From the NCBI RefSeq assembly GCF_014652375.1, contig NZ_BMYR01000012.1, positions 62,001 to 126,000 on the forward strand: a stretch of 64,000 nucleotides of DNA, in the 5' to 3' direction. Source of the DNA: Alishewanella tabrizica (lineage in GTDB: Bacteria; Pseudomonadota; Gammaproteobacteria; Enterobacterales; Alteromonadaceae). Position 1 is the first letter of the stretch; the number at the start of each line of letters is the position of its first letter. Below the pieces are notes generated by a model. It was not told where the DNA came from. It saw only the letters and a program-made list of their open reading frames with translations, and ran no database searches. This document shows, piece after piece, positions 48,169 to 58,039 of this stretch. The translations under genes were made by a program, and so were the position numbers.

Positions 48169-51100
48169 TTATTGCAACAAACGTTGAAATAAGCGTTTTA
48201 GCGCAGCGGGTTTGAGCGGTTTGAGCAAGAAATAAAACCCGCTGTTTAGGGCTTGTTCGCGGATATGTTGATCATGATCGGCAGAATTAATTATAACCGG
48301 CATCGTCAGAGCAAAATGCTCGGTTAGGTGCAACGCCACCTCAATACCGGTTGCGCCATTATCTAAATGGTAATCAAACAGGGCAATATCAGGTATAAAA
48401 CCCTGTTGTAACACGAGAAGAAGTGCCGCGGGTGTTTGTACTGCTTGTACTTCACATTGCCAGCTTTGCAACAAGGTGGCGACGGCGTGCAATAACTGGG
48501 GTTCATTATCCAACAATAACACTTTTTTACCCACAAAGCTGGCGCTGATATCTTTCCCGCTCACCTGGGGCGTTAAGCTCTGTGCAAGGGCTGTACTTTC
48601 TGCGCGGCTATGTATGGGGGCGAGCGGTAAAAGCAAACTAAAGCAGCTGCCACGGCCTTCTATGGAGTGCAGCTTTAAAGGGTGATTTAATATAGCGCTG
48701 ATCCGATGGGCAATGGCCAAACCTAGCCCCAAGCCTTTTTGATCGGGTTGAGTGCCTTGTTGAAATTCTTCGAAGATACGTGCTTGATCGGCGAGGGCAA
48801 TACCTACGCCGGTGTCCAATACGCAGAGTTGTACGTGGTTGCCACGGCGTTTCACACCTAAAACTACGCGCCCCTGTGGCGTGTAACGAATGGCATTGGC
48901 CAGCAGATTTTGTAGTACCCGCTTTAATAATTTACGATCGGTATTAACGATTAAGCGACACGGAATAAGGTGAAAGGTTAAGCCTTTTTTGTGCGCTAAC
49001 ATGGCGGCATCACGGGCAATATCTTCCAGTAATTGTTGAACTGGCACGGCCTGATGGCGGGCTTTAACCACACCAGAATCAAGCTTCGTTAAATCTAAAA
49101 TAGCGGTTAATAATTCTTCGGCAGAATTAAGCGAATGGCTTAGGTTTTCACTCAGTTGTAGCAGTTCGGGATCCGTGGCCTTTTGGCGTAGCAAACTGGC
49201 AAAAAGAGCGGCAGCATTAAACGGTTGCATTAAATCGTGGCCCGCAGCGGCAAAAAAGCGGGTTTTTGCAACTGTCGTTGCTTCAAGTTGTTGTTGCGTG
49301 AGTTGTAATTGATTGTTTAAGCGCTGCAACTCGCTGGTGCGTTCCGCTACACGTTGTTCAAGCAATTGATTACTTTGTTCTAATTGTTGTTGAACAGCAA
49401 TAAACGAACTGACATCGGTGTAAGTAGTAACAAAGCCACCGCCAGGCAAAGGATTGCCTTGAATTTCTAATACGCGGCCATCCTGTTGTTGCCGCTGCAC
49501 TCGGTACTGGCTGCCTTGACGCAAAAAGCTTAAACGCTTTTGCACTTCGGTTTCTATATCTTGGCGATCAATTAAGCCACGTTGCATATTAAACCGGATG
49601 AGGTCGGCCACGGGTTTACCCACTTCTACCATCGCGGGGGGGTAAGCAAACATGTCAATATAGCGTTGATTCCAAGCAATCACCCGTTGATCGGCATCCA
49701 CCACAGCAATACCTTGGCTAATGTTATCGATTGTCGAGAGCAGCAAGCCTTGATTAAAGCGAAACACTTGGCCAGCCTCATCGACAAAGCGTTCGACGGT
49801 TTCCATCGGTAAGCCTGCATGCCGGCCACAGGCATCCATAATTAAGCGCATAGAGGCACCGCCTAATACGGCAGCTAAACTACGCTCAGTGGCTTGTAAA
49901 ACATTTGCACTGGCCAGTCGCTGTAAATCAGGTGCAGTTTCTTTACTGTTACGTTGTAATAACCGCTGCGCTTCTCGTTCACCGGCAAAGCGCCTGACTA
50001 ATAAATAACATTCTTGAGTGGTGAGTTGTTGCAGTGGTTTTTGTAATGGCTCTTTGTGGGTGCGCAAAAAGCGCCCGCTTTGCAGCCATTCACTAATACC
50101 AGTGTTACTGAGCTGGCTAACCAGTAACGTCGTTAAACAATTGATACTTAAACTTAATAAAACGCCCAGTGTAATACTGTCGCCTTGCCAGCCAAATAAA
50201 TATTGCGGTGCCAACCAGTTGATCGAAAAAGGTCCGTGCTTAGGAATATCGCTAAAGACGATTCCAGCGCGCACTAACTCAGGAAAAAGTAACACGTAGG
50301 CCCAAATAAAGGCACCGCTACAGAGCCCAAATATGGCGCCTTGCCGATTAATTTTGCGTGAAAACAACCCCATTATTAAGGCTGGAGCCAATTGTGCTAC
50401 TAGGGCAAAGGCCATTAAGCCGAGTTGCGCTAAACCGGTACCTGTACCAATAAACCGATAATAAATAAAGCCCAGCGCAAGTACCACTAACATGGCCAAT
50501 CGACGCAATGTTGCCACTTTTACGCCATTGGTTTGACCATCAGCTAAATTGTTACGCCGAAATAACAGCGGCACTAATAATTCGTTGGTAATTAAAATCC
50601 CCAGCACTACGGTGGCGACCACAACCATACTTGTGGCGGCAGAAAAGCCCCCTAAGTACGCTAACAATGCGATATCCGTCCGGTTCGCAGCAAGCGGTAA
50701 TTGTAGTACCACCAAATCAATATTGGCTTGCTCGCCTAACAGCATTACTCCGGCTAACCCCAGTGGCAAGGTAAATGCGCCCATCAATAACAGATACAAC
50801 GGGAAGATCCAGCGGGCGCTGCGTAAATGACTTAAGCGTTGATTTTCCACAAAACTAACATGAAACAACCACGGTAAACACAGTGTAGCGGCAAAGCCTA
50901 ATAACACATGGATCCAATAGCTATAAGTTGGCAATGCTTGCTGCTGCACTATTTTTACGGCGCTGCTATCGCTGGCTAAGGTAAAAATAGACGCAAACCC
51001 ATCAAACATGCCCCAGCCTACAAAGGCGGCAATTGCCAGCAACGCAAATAATTTAATCAAGGATTCAAAAGCGATCGCCGTCATTAAACCAGGGTTAGGT

Positions 51101-51678
51101 TGATGTGCTCTGGCGCTTTTACCCACAAACAGTAAGGCAAAAACAGCCATCCACAAGCACACATAAAGCCCCGTGTCGGTATACCAATGCTCGCCAGTTT
51201 CTGCTCGCACCAGAGTATTAATGCTGGTAGCAACCGCATGCAATTGCAGGGTGATATAAGGGATCACCGTCATAATCAAAATGAGGGTAATAAGCACGGC
51301 TAAGCTACGTGAGTGCCCAAAACGGGTAGCAATAAAATCGGCAATAGAGGTGATACGATAGCGGCGACAGGCAACGGCCACTTGCGACATTAATTTAAAG
51401 CCAAACCAAAACAACAGAAAGGAGCCAATATAGGTGGGGGGTAGCCACCAACCATTCACCACCGCCTGTGCGGTTACGCCATAAAATGCCCACGATGTGC
51501 AATAAATGGAGAGCGCTAAACTAAATACCCATGGCGCAAGAGGATGCTGTGCAGTTATGCGTCGGCCAAATAAGCCAACGCAATACAGCACCAAGAGATA
51601 CAATAAGGATATGGCGGCAAAGGTGGCTAAACCAATACCGCTGCCATTTTGAATCATTTCAGTGGCAGCTATCGTCAA
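48169..51678 (-). CDS. Hybrid histidine kinase with Na+/solute-symporter domain (CbrA/CrbS-like)
   Basis: 1169 aa. Order: about 13 helices of a sodium:solute symporter domain (residues ~15-520; SIYCTSWAFYGVTAQAVVNG), linker, PAS domain (~640-760; LSTIDNISQGIAVVDADQRV), coiled coil, HisKA with FFAAAGHDLMQPFNAA, HATPase with NAIRYTPQG and DTGVGI...GLGLGLAI, and a C-terminal receiver (~1050-1169; aspartate in IALFDYHLD). Relatives (CrbS, CbrA) sense or transport carbon metabolites and act through LuxR regulators; the likely partner is at 43041. Length is normal for the CrbS group. Confidence 0.92.
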   Translation of the reverse strand: MTIAATEMIQNGSGIGLATFAAISLLYLLVLYCVGLFGRRITAQHPLAPWVFSLALSIYCTSWAFYGVTAQAVVNGWWLPPTYIGSFLLFWFGFKLMSQVAVACRRYRITSIADFIATRFGHSRSLAVLITLILIMTVIPYITLQLHAVATSINTLVRAETGEHWYTDTGLYVCLWMAVFALLFVGKSARAHQPNPGLMTAIAFESLIKLFALLAIAAFVGWGMFDGFASIFTLASDSSAVKIVQQQALPTYSYWIHVLLGFAATLCLPWLFHVSFVENQRLSHLRSARWIFPLYLLLMGAFTLPLGLAGVMLLGEQANIDLVVLQLPLAANRTDIALLAYLGGFSAATSMVVVATVVLGILITNELLVPLLFRRNNLADGQTNGVKVATLRRLAMLVVLALGFIYYRFIGTGTGLAQLGLMAFALVAQLAPALIMGLFSRKINRQGAIFGLCSGAFIWAYVLLFPELVRAGIVFSDIPKHGPFSINWLAPQYLFGWQGDSITLGVLLSLSINCLTTLLVSQLSNTGISEWLQSGRFLRTHKEPLQKPLQQLTTQECYLLVRRFAGEREAQRLLQRNSKETAPDLQRLASANVLQATERSLAAVLGGASMRLIMDACGRHAGLPMETVERFVDEAGQVFRFNQGLLLSTIDNISQGIAVVDADQRVIAWNQRYIDMFAYPPAMVEVGKPVADLIRFNMQRGLIDRQDIETEVQKRLSFLRQGSQYRVQRQQQDGRVLEIQGNPLPGGGFVTTYTDVSSFIAVQQQLEQSNQLLEQRVAERTSELQRLNNQLQLTQQQLEATTVAKTRFFAAAGHDLMQPFNAAALFASLLRQKATDPELLQLSENLSHSLNSAEELLTAILDLTKLDSGVVKARHQAVPVQQLLEDIARDAAMLAHKKGLTFHLIPCRLIVNTDRKLLKRVLQNLLANAIRYTPQGRVVLGVKRRGNHVQLCVLDTGVGIALADQARIFEEFQQGTQPDQKGLGLGLAIAHRISAILNHPLKLHSIEGRGSCFSLLLPLAPIHSRAESTALAQSLTPQVSGKDISASFVGKKVLLLDNEPQLLHAVATLLQSWQCEVQAVQTPAALLLVLQQGFIPDIALFDYHLDNGATGIEVALHLTEHFALTMPVIINSADHDQHIREQALNSGFYFLLKPLKPAALKRLFQRLLQ

Positions 51679-51778
51679 GGGGTAATTACCTGATTGTGCC
51701 TGAGATTAAAGCGAACTGCCAGTCGCATGCCCGTGATCGCTTTCGAATAGCCAAGGCTGTCTAAAATACGCGATTTCG

Positions 51779-52528
51779 TTAACGCGCTGTCCAGCCGCCA
51801 TCTAACACCAAGGTTTGCGCGGTAATGTGTTTGGCCGCGTCCTGACACAAAAAAATCGCTGTTTCAGCAATTTCACTCACATCGATAAAGGCTTTTTGTG
51901 GCATGGGTGCCAGCATAATTTGTTCAATCACTTGTTGCTCAGTGAGATTATGTTCTTTCGCTTGTGCGGCAATCTGCTTTTCCACCAAGGGCGTTTTTAC
52001 ATAGGCAGGGCAAATGGTATTGATCGTAAAGTTTTTATCGGCATTTTCCAGCGCTATAACTTTACTAAAGCCTAGCAAGCCATGTTTTGCTGCTACATAA
52101 GCCGATTTAAAGGGCGATGCGACTAACGCATGAATAGAACCAATATTAATCACACGGCCATAATTGCGCTCGCGCATCAGCGGCAGCATCGCGCGCGTTA
52201 GCATGGCTGGGCCGGTCAGCATGACATTTAGCAGTAATTGCCATTGCTCGGGCGGAAAATCTTCTAAGCGCGCCACATGTTGAATGCCCGCATTATTAAT
52301 TAACACATCCGCAGGAAAACGTGCAGCACAGTCAGCGATCTGACGTTGATTAGTGACATCCAGTACACAGTAATCAGCTTGCCAGCCTTGCGCGATTAAG
52401 CTTGTAGTCTTTTGTTGTAAGGCATTTTCGTTTAAGTCGGCTAATACGACAGCATGACCTTGTTTGGCAAAAGTTTCTGCAATAGCAAAACCAATCCCGC
52501 CTGTTGCTCCGGTAATCACAATACGCAT
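51779..52528 (-). CDS. bdhA: 3-hydroxybutyrate dehydrogenase (SDR family)
   Basis: 249 aa from the ATG at 52528, which has AGGATGG upstream; an ATG four codons earlier is possible. Rossmann motif TGATGGIG, catalytic Ser in INIGSIHALVASP, Tyr-Lys in SAYVAAKHGLLGF, and the class pattern NTICPAYVKTPLVEKQI and DGGWTAR match D-3-hydroxybutyrate dehydrogenases. Oxidises 3-hydroxybutyrate to acetoacetate. Runs in the same direction as the kinase downstream (100-base gap). Confidence 0.9.
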   Translation of the reverse strand: MRIVITGATGGIGFAIAETFAKQGHAVVLADLNENALQQKTTSLIAQGWQADYCVLDVTNQRQIADCAARFPADVLINNAGIQHVARLEDFPPEQWQLLLNVMLTGPAMLTRAMLPLMRERNYGRVINIGSIHALVASPFKSAYVAAKHGLLGFSKVIALENADKNFTINTICPAYVKTPLVEKQIAAQAKEHNLTEQQVIEQIMLAPMPQKAFIDVSEIAETAIFLCQDAAKHITAQTLVLDGGWTAR

Positions 52529-52852
52529 GGTATTTTCCATCCTACGCTAATCATTCTTCGTTCTATGCTAAGAAAGTCACGCTTTTAGCACAACGGTACT
52601 TTAGTGCTAGTTGTCATGCTAAAGGATAGGGGGTATCCATCTAGCCCAGCTAACCGCTGAACGGTTTGCTACTTTGCGCTTAGCGTTCGGTATGTTAAAT
52701 TTACGCCTTTACCTATCTGGCAGCGCTTCAGCCAGTGTGTGCCGTGCTTGTTTCAACCTGTCATGCGCAGTAAACACCAAAATGAGAATAATGAAGCCTG
52801 CTTAAAGTGGCGATAACATCGCCCTATGCTGTATACCAAGAGGACACACTTA
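52529..52852. other. Intergenic region between bdhA and the AbgT gene
   Basis: About 320 bases with divergent promoters expected. Small hairpins are visible (GGATA/TATCC near 52624-52637; AACCG/CGGTT near 52653-52667) and AGAGGA before the AbgT start. No gene supported; overlapping minus-strand frame 52753-52941 is a shadow of the AbgT gene. Confidence 0.5.
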
Positions 52853-54451
52853 ATGACCCATTCCAGCAAAACGCCGCAGGGCGCTGCTGAAAAACGTGGC
52901 TGGTTTACACGTTTTCTCGATACTGTAGAGTTTTTAGGCAACTTACTGCCTCATCCCGTTACCTTGTTTGCCTGCTTTGCGTTAGCCGTTGTATTAGGCA
53001 GTGGCATTGCCGCGTATTTTGATTTTAGTGCCATTGATCCACGTCCAGAGGGGACCGCAGGCCGTGCCGCAGATGGCACCATTAAGGTTGTCAGCTTAAT
53101 GACGGTTGACGGCTTGCAACGCATCGTCTCTAACTTAGTCACAAACTTTACCAGTTTTGCGCCCTTAGGTGTGGTGTTAGTGGCGCTGTTAGGCGTGAGT
53201 GTTGCCGAACATTCGGGCTTAATCTCTGCAGCGATGCGGGGCTTAGTGATGAATGCCTCAAAACGCATGGTTACAGTAACTATTGTGTTTGCCGGTATTA
53301 TTTCTAATACCGCGTCTGAATTGGGCTATGTGGTTTTAATCCCGATGGCGGCATTAATTTTCTATTCGTTGGGGCGCCATCCACTGGCGGGATTAGCGGC
53401 TGCGTTTGCTGGGGTCTCTGGTGGTTACAGTGCTAACTTGTTTATTGGTACGGTTGATCCATTATTGGCTGGTTTTACCACCTCGGCAGCCAATCTGATT
53501 GATCCTACCTATGTGGTTGGTCCTGAAGCGAACTGGTTCTTTATGATTGCCAGTACCTTTGTGATTGCAGCCTTGGGCGCTTTTGTTACCGAAAAAATCG
53601 TTGAACCTAAACTGGGTAAATACCATGCCAGTGAAGCCTCGGTTGATTTGGGTGAACAAAAACTGGATCCATTAACCGCGCTTGAGAAAAAAGGACTGAT
53701 CGGCGCGGGGTTAACGTTTTTAGCCTTGGGCATTTTATTGGCCCTTAGTATCGTGCCGGAAAATGGTGTCTTACGTCATCCTATAACCGGTGCAGTGGAA
53801 GACTCTCCTTTCTTAAAAGGCATTGTGGTCTTTATTTTTATCACCTTTGGTATTCCAGGTTATGTGTATGGTCGGATTGTCGGTACGATGAAAACCGATC
53901 GTGATGTGATTAATGCCATGGCAAAAAGCATGAGTTCAATGGGGTTGTACATTGTATTAGTGTTTTTTGCGGCCCAGTTTGTAGCGTTTTTTGGTTGGTC
54001 AAACCTCGGGGCTATTTTAGCGGTTAAAGGGGCAACCTTATTACAAACAATAGGATTAACTGGCCCAGAGCTCTTTGTGTTCTTTATTGCCATGTGTGCC
54101 ATCGTCAATCTGTCGTTGGGTTCGGCATCCGCACAATGGGCTATTTTTGCCCCTATCTTTGTGCCGATGTTAATGATTGTCGGATACTCGCCAGAGGTTA
54201 TTCAAGCGGCGTATCGGATTGGTGATTCGGTTACTAACTTAATTACCCCTATGATGAGCTATTTTGGCTTGATTTTAGCGGTGGCGTCTCGATATAAGAA
54301 AGATATGGGCATTGGCACCTTAATCGCTACGATGTTGCCCTATACCATGGTGTTTTTTGTCGGTTGGGTGGTGCTATTTTATGTCTGGGTATTCTTACTC
54401 GGATTGCCTGTTGGACCTGGTGCTCCTACTTATTATGAATTCGCAAAATAG
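52853..54451 (+). CDS. AbgT-family transporter
   Basis: 532 aa, about 11-13 helices with two hairpins. N-terminal FLDTVEFLGNLLPHPVTLFACFA, internal ASELGYVVLIPMAALIFYSLGRHPLAGLAAAFAGVSGGYSAN (in short AAFAGVSGGYSANLFIG) and LGSASAQWAIFAPIFVPML are the family marks. AbgT proteins take up p-aminobenzoyl-glutamate or export antimetabolites such as sulphonamides (MtrF/YdaH). The start at 52853 has AGAGGA at normal distance; a frame from 52826 is longer. Confidence 0.92.
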   Translation: MTHSSKTPQGAAEKRGWFTRFLDTVEFLGNLLPHPVTLFACFALAVVLGSGIAAYFDFSAIDPRPEGTAGRAADGTIKVVSLMTVDGLQRIVSNLVTNFTSFAPLGVVLVALLGVSVAEHSGLISAAMRGLVMNASKRMVTVTIVFAGIISNTASELGYVVLIPMAALIFYSLGRHPLAGLAAAFAGVSGGYSANLFIGTVDPLLAGFTTSAANLIDPTYVVGPEANWFFMIASTFVIAALGAFVTEKIVEPKLGKYHASEASVDLGEQKLDPLTALEKKGLIGAGLTFLALGILLALSIVPENGVLRHPITGAVEDSPFLKGIVVFIFITFGIPGYVYGRIVGTMKTDRDVINAMAKSMSSMGLYIVLVFFAAQFVAFFGWSNLGAILAVKGATLLQTIGLTGPELFVFFIAMCAIVNLSLGSASAQWAIFAPIFVPMLMIVGYSPEVIQAAYRIGDSVTNLITPMMSYFGLILAVASRYKKDMGIGTLIATMLPYTMVFFVGWVVLFYVWVFLLGLPVGPGAPTYYEFAK

Positions 54452-54522
54452 CATCTTACTGCTTTAACAAAGCTGTGATATAACATGCTACAAGTGATGG
54501 CACAGTCAGCGTTCTGGCGGCT

Positions 54523-54542
54523 CGAGAAAAAGCGCTTTCTCG
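54523..54542 (+). terminator. Hairpin after the AbgT gene
   Basis: CGAGAAA (54523-54529) pairs with TTTCTCG (54536-54542), six-base loop, about 70 bases after the stop. No T-run follows, so a weak terminator at best. Confidence 0.35.
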
Positions 54543-54629
54543 GGTTACTTGGCTGATTGATGCAATCAAATATTAACTGTCGCGTCTGCTTGTCGTAGGC
54601 GTTTTAACCTCTAGAGAACAGAGTTGTAT

Positions 54630-55355
54630 ATGGAACAGAATAAAGTTGTTGGATTAAGTAAAGAAACGCATGCGAAAACCAAAATCAATAATGTGCGTCC
54701 ATTCAGTCATATTGCGAATGAGCATATGTTACCTGTTGTTGTGCATGAATTTGTGGTGGCTGGCGCTGAATTCCCCATTGTGTTTGTAAAAGATCCCTCA
54801 GGCGAGCGTTTTCAACCCGTCGCGTTGTTAGGGTTAGCGGCACAACAAAACTTAATTATCAAAGAAGATAAATGGGATGCCATGTATATCCCGCGTGTTT
54901 TGCGTAACTATCCGTTAGTGTTAGTGCAAGATGCCCCAGGTAGTGATCGCTTAATCGTTGCTATTGACGAGAATTCAGAGCGTGTTAATACGACAGAAGG
55001 GTTTGCGTTATTTAACGATGACGGCAGCGAAAGCGAGTTTTTAACAGCACGTAAGCAACAAATGGGCGAGTTTGTAGATTTTAGCCAAATCACCCATAAC
55101 TTTACTGAGAAGCTGAAAAGCCTTGGATTAATCAAAGAGCAAGTATTAACCCTGACCATCGACGGTGAAAAGCGTAACATCAATGGTATTCATATGGTCG
55201 ATGATCAAAAGCTGAACGATCTGAGCGATGAGGTGTTTTTAGATTTACGTAAGCAAGGTTATTTAACCGCGATTTACGCGCACTTAATGTCGTTACAACA
55301 CACGCAAAAGTTAGTGCAAAAGTTAGCGGCATTGGAAGAAGCGGCAAAAGCCTAA
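54630..55355 (+). CDS. SapC-family protein
   Basis: 241 aa from the ATG at 54630 (a TTG two codons earlier is in frame). Matches the SapC family (PF07277) by HEFVVAGAEFPIVFVKDPSG and KEDKWDAMYIPRVLRNYPLVL. No signal peptide. The family is often encoded near TonB receptors in marine bacteria; function is unsettled despite the S-layer name. Ends before a strong bidirectional terminator shared with coaD. Confidence 0.9.
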   Translation: MEQNKVVGLSKETHAKTKINNVRPFSHIANEHMLPVVVHEFVVAGAEFPIVFVKDPSGERFQPVALLGLAAQQNLIIKEDKWDAMYIPRVLRNYPLVLVQDAPGSDRLIVAIDENSERVNTTEGFALFNDDGSESEFLTARKQQMGEFVDFSQITHNFTEKLKSLGLIKEQVLTLTIDGEKRNINGIHMVDDQKLNDLSDEVFLDLRKQGYLTAIYAHLMSLQHTQKLVQKLAALEEAAKA

Positions 55356-55375
55356 CGCATTTCCGGTGAGTAAAT

Positions 55376-55403
55376 AAAAACGGCAGCGATGGCTGCCGTT
55401 TTT
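55376..55403. terminator. Bidirectional intrinsic terminator between the sapC-like gene and coaD
   Basis: AAAAACGGCAGC (55376-55387) pairs with GCTGCCGTTTTT (55392-55403), loop GATG. A-run on one side and T-run on the other make it a terminator in both directions for these convergent genes. Confidence 0.95.
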
Positions 55404-55426
55404 GTTGGTGTTTATAGAAACCGCAG

Positions 55427-55924
<498 letters not shown>

Positions 55925-56020
55925 CTAGTCTGCCGAGTGTGACAGTGATCTGGTATTTTAAAGCAATTTGGCGTTACTATAGCAAAGTCACCGTTTAATA
56001 AAAGAAGCCTGCTTAACGCA

Positions 56021-56692
56021 ATGGAAAAGAAGCTTAGAACAAAAGACCGCATATTACAGGCCAGTATTGCCTTGTTTAATGAAGTGGGCGAACGCCAAGT
56101 CACAACTAATCATATTGCGGCACACTTGGGTATCAGCCCGGGCAATTTGTATTACCATTTCCGAAATAAAGAAGACATCGTACGGCAAATTTTTCGCGAA
56201 TACGCCAAGCTGCTCGACACCCGAATAAAGCCGCCTGCGCACAGTTCACAAGCACTGGATGCGTTAACGGATTATTTAGATGCCGTGTTTGAGCTAATGT
56301 GGCGTTTTCAGTTTTTTTACGCCAACTTGCCTGATATTTTGGCGCGGGATCCCGCATTGCAGCAGGATTACTTACAGGTGCAGCAAGGGGTGCTGGGTCG
56401 TGTCATGTCGGTTATTAAAGCGTTAAAAGCCGCCGGAGTGATCAAAATTGACGATAATGATATTCGAGATGTTGCACACAATATCAAGTTGTTAGTCACC
56501 TTCTGGATCAGCTATTTAAAGACCCAAGCGCCCGATGCGGTTATCAATAAAGCCAATCTGTACCGTGGGGTGCTTAAAGTGTTATTACTGTTTAAACCTT
56601 ATGCCACACCTGAGGCGTTGCCGGATATTAATACCCTACAACAACACTACACAGAGTTAGCTGGATCCGATACTAGCGCAGTCGATTTGTAG
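56021..56692 (+). CDS. TetR-family transcriptional regulator
   Basis: 223 aa. Helix-turn-helix in residues about 8-55 (TNHIAAHLGISPGNLYYHFRNKEDIV is typical; key part HLGISPGNLYYHFRNK). The C-terminal domain (ALDALTDYLDAVFELMWRFQ...) belongs to a group conserved in Alteromonadales and Pseudomonas with no known ligand. It is divergent from coaD and 138 bases upstream of kbl; a perfect palindrome lies in that gap, so control of kbl-tdh is possible. Confidence 0.9.
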   Translation: MEKKLRTKDRILQASIALFNEVGERQVTTNHIAAHLGISPGNLYYHFRNKEDIVRQIFREYAKLLDTRIKPPAHSSQALDALTDYLDAVFELMWRFQFFYANLPDILARDPALQQDYLQVQQGVLGRVMSVIKALKAAGVIKIDDNDIRDVAHNIKLLVTFWISYLKTQAPDAVINKANLYRGVLKVLLLFKPYATPEALPDINTLQQHYTELAGSDTSAVDL

Positions 56693-56710
56693 CCATTTGT
56701 TTACACTCGA

Positions 56711-56730
56711 GCCAGGCATGCCCTGGCTTT
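56711..56730 (+). terminator. Intrinsic terminator after the TetR gene
   Basis: GCCAGG (56711-56716) pairs with CCTGGC (56722-56727), loop CATGC, followed by TTTCTT. Nineteen bases after the stop. Confidence 0.7.
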
Positions 56731-56736
56731 CTTCGG

Positions 56737-56754
56737 TATAATCACTGCAGTGAT
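56737..56754 (+). promoter_or_regulatory. kbl promoter -10 with an overlapping perfect palindrome
   Basis: TATAAT (56737-56742) runs into ATCACTGCAGTGAT (56741-56754), a perfect 14-bp palindrome at the expected start of transcription, 76 bases before the kbl ATG. A position of this kind suits a repressor operator. The -35 is not clear. Confidence 0.5.
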
Positions 56755-56829
56755 GCCCGGTAAAAAGTACAATAGGGCGTCAAATCAACACTATTGAAAT
56801 AACCTGCCTACATTGCCAGAGGAGGCTTT

Positions 56830-58026
56830 ATGCGCAATGGCGCTTTTCTGCACCATCTACAACAACAAATCGAAGAGGTGAAAGCAGAAGGTCTGTACAA
56901 AGCAGAACGTATAATCACTTCACAACAGCAAGCTGATGTTACTGTGGGATCGCAGCAAGTCTTAAATTTTTGTGCCAACAATTATTTAGGCTTAGCGAAT
57001 CATCCTAAGTTAATTGCCGCAGCACAAGCGGGCTTAGCCAGCCATGGTTTTGGGGTCGCGTCTGTGCGTTTTATTTGCGGCACGCAAGACATTCACAAAA
57101 CGCTAGAAGCGAAAATCAGTACCTTTTTAGGCACTGAAGATACCATTTTGTACTCATCCTGTTTTGATGCCAACGGCGGTTTGTTTGAAACGATCTTAGG
57201 GGCAGAAGATGCCGTGATCTCGGATGCTTTAAATCATGCCTCAATCATCGACGGGGTTCGGTTATGTAAAGCCAAGCGCTATCGTTATGCCAATAACAAT
57301 ATGGCCGAGTTAGAGGCGCAGTTACAACAAGCCGATGCCGATGGTGCGCGGTTTAAACTCATTGCGACTGACGGCGTGTTTTCAATGGATGGAGTGATTG
57401 CCGACCTAAAAACGATTTGTGATTTAGCCGACAAATACAATGCGATGGTCATGGTTGATGACAGCCACGCGGTAGGATTTGTGGGTAAAACAGGGCGTGG
57501 TACTCACGAATATTGTGATGTGTTAGATCGCGTCGATATTATTACCGGTACCTTAGGTAAAGCGTTAGGCGGTGCGTCAGGCGGTTATACGTCTGGTAAA
57601 AAAGAAATTATCGAATGGCTTCGCCAGCGCTCACGTCCTTATTTGTTTTCTAATTCGTTAGCACCATCAATTGTAACAGCCTCTATTACCGTTTTAGAGA
57701 TGCTAGAACAAGGTGACGCGTTACGCGCAGCACTATGGCAAAACGCCAATTATTTCCGTGAACGTATGACGGCTGCCGGTTTTACCTTAGCGGGTAAAGA
57801 TCATGCCATTATTCCGGTGATGTTAGGCGATGCGAAAGTTGCCGCTGAAATGGCTAAACGCATGTTGGCCGAAGGCATTTATGTGGTGGGCTTCTCGTTT
57901 CCGGTGGTGCCTAAAGGTCAAGCGCGTATTCGAACGCAAATTTCAGCAGCACATACACAAGCGCAATTGGATAAGGCAATTGATGCCTTTATCCGAATTG
58001 GTAAAGACATGGGCGTGATCGCATAG
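56830..58026 (+). CDS. kbl: 2-amino-3-ketobutyrate CoA ligase (glycine C-acetyltransferase)
   Basis: 398-aa PLP enzyme of the alpha-oxoamine synthase family. The PLP lysine lies in [16 protein letters not shown], the phosphate-binding region in SSCFDANGG, and [13 protein letters not shown] holds the ring-stacking His and Asp. Splits 2-amino-3-ketobutyrate with CoA into glycine and acetyl-CoA, second step of threonine breakdown after Tdh, encoded 13 bases downstream. Ribosome site AGAGGAGG. Confidence 0.97.
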   Translation: MRNGAFLHHLQQQIEEVKAEGLYKAERIITSQQQADVTVGSQQVLNFCANNYLGLANHPKLIAAAQAGLASHGFGVASVRFICGTQDIHKTLEAKISTFLGTEDTILYSSCFDANGGLFETILGAEDAVISDALNHASIIDGVRLCKAKRYRYANNNMAELEAQLQQADADGARFKLIATDGVFSMDGVIADLKTICDLADKYNAMVMVDDSHAVGFVGKTGRGTHEYCDVLDRVDIITGTLGKALGGASGGYTSGKKEIIEWLRQRSRPYLFSNSLAPSIVTASITVLEMLEQGDALRAALWQNANYFRERMTAAGFTLAGKDHAIIPVMLGDAKVAAEMAKRMLAEGIYVVGFSFPVVPKGQARIRTQISAAHTQAQLDKAIDAFIRIGKDMGVIA

Positions 58027-58039
58027 GGCGGGGCGTAAA

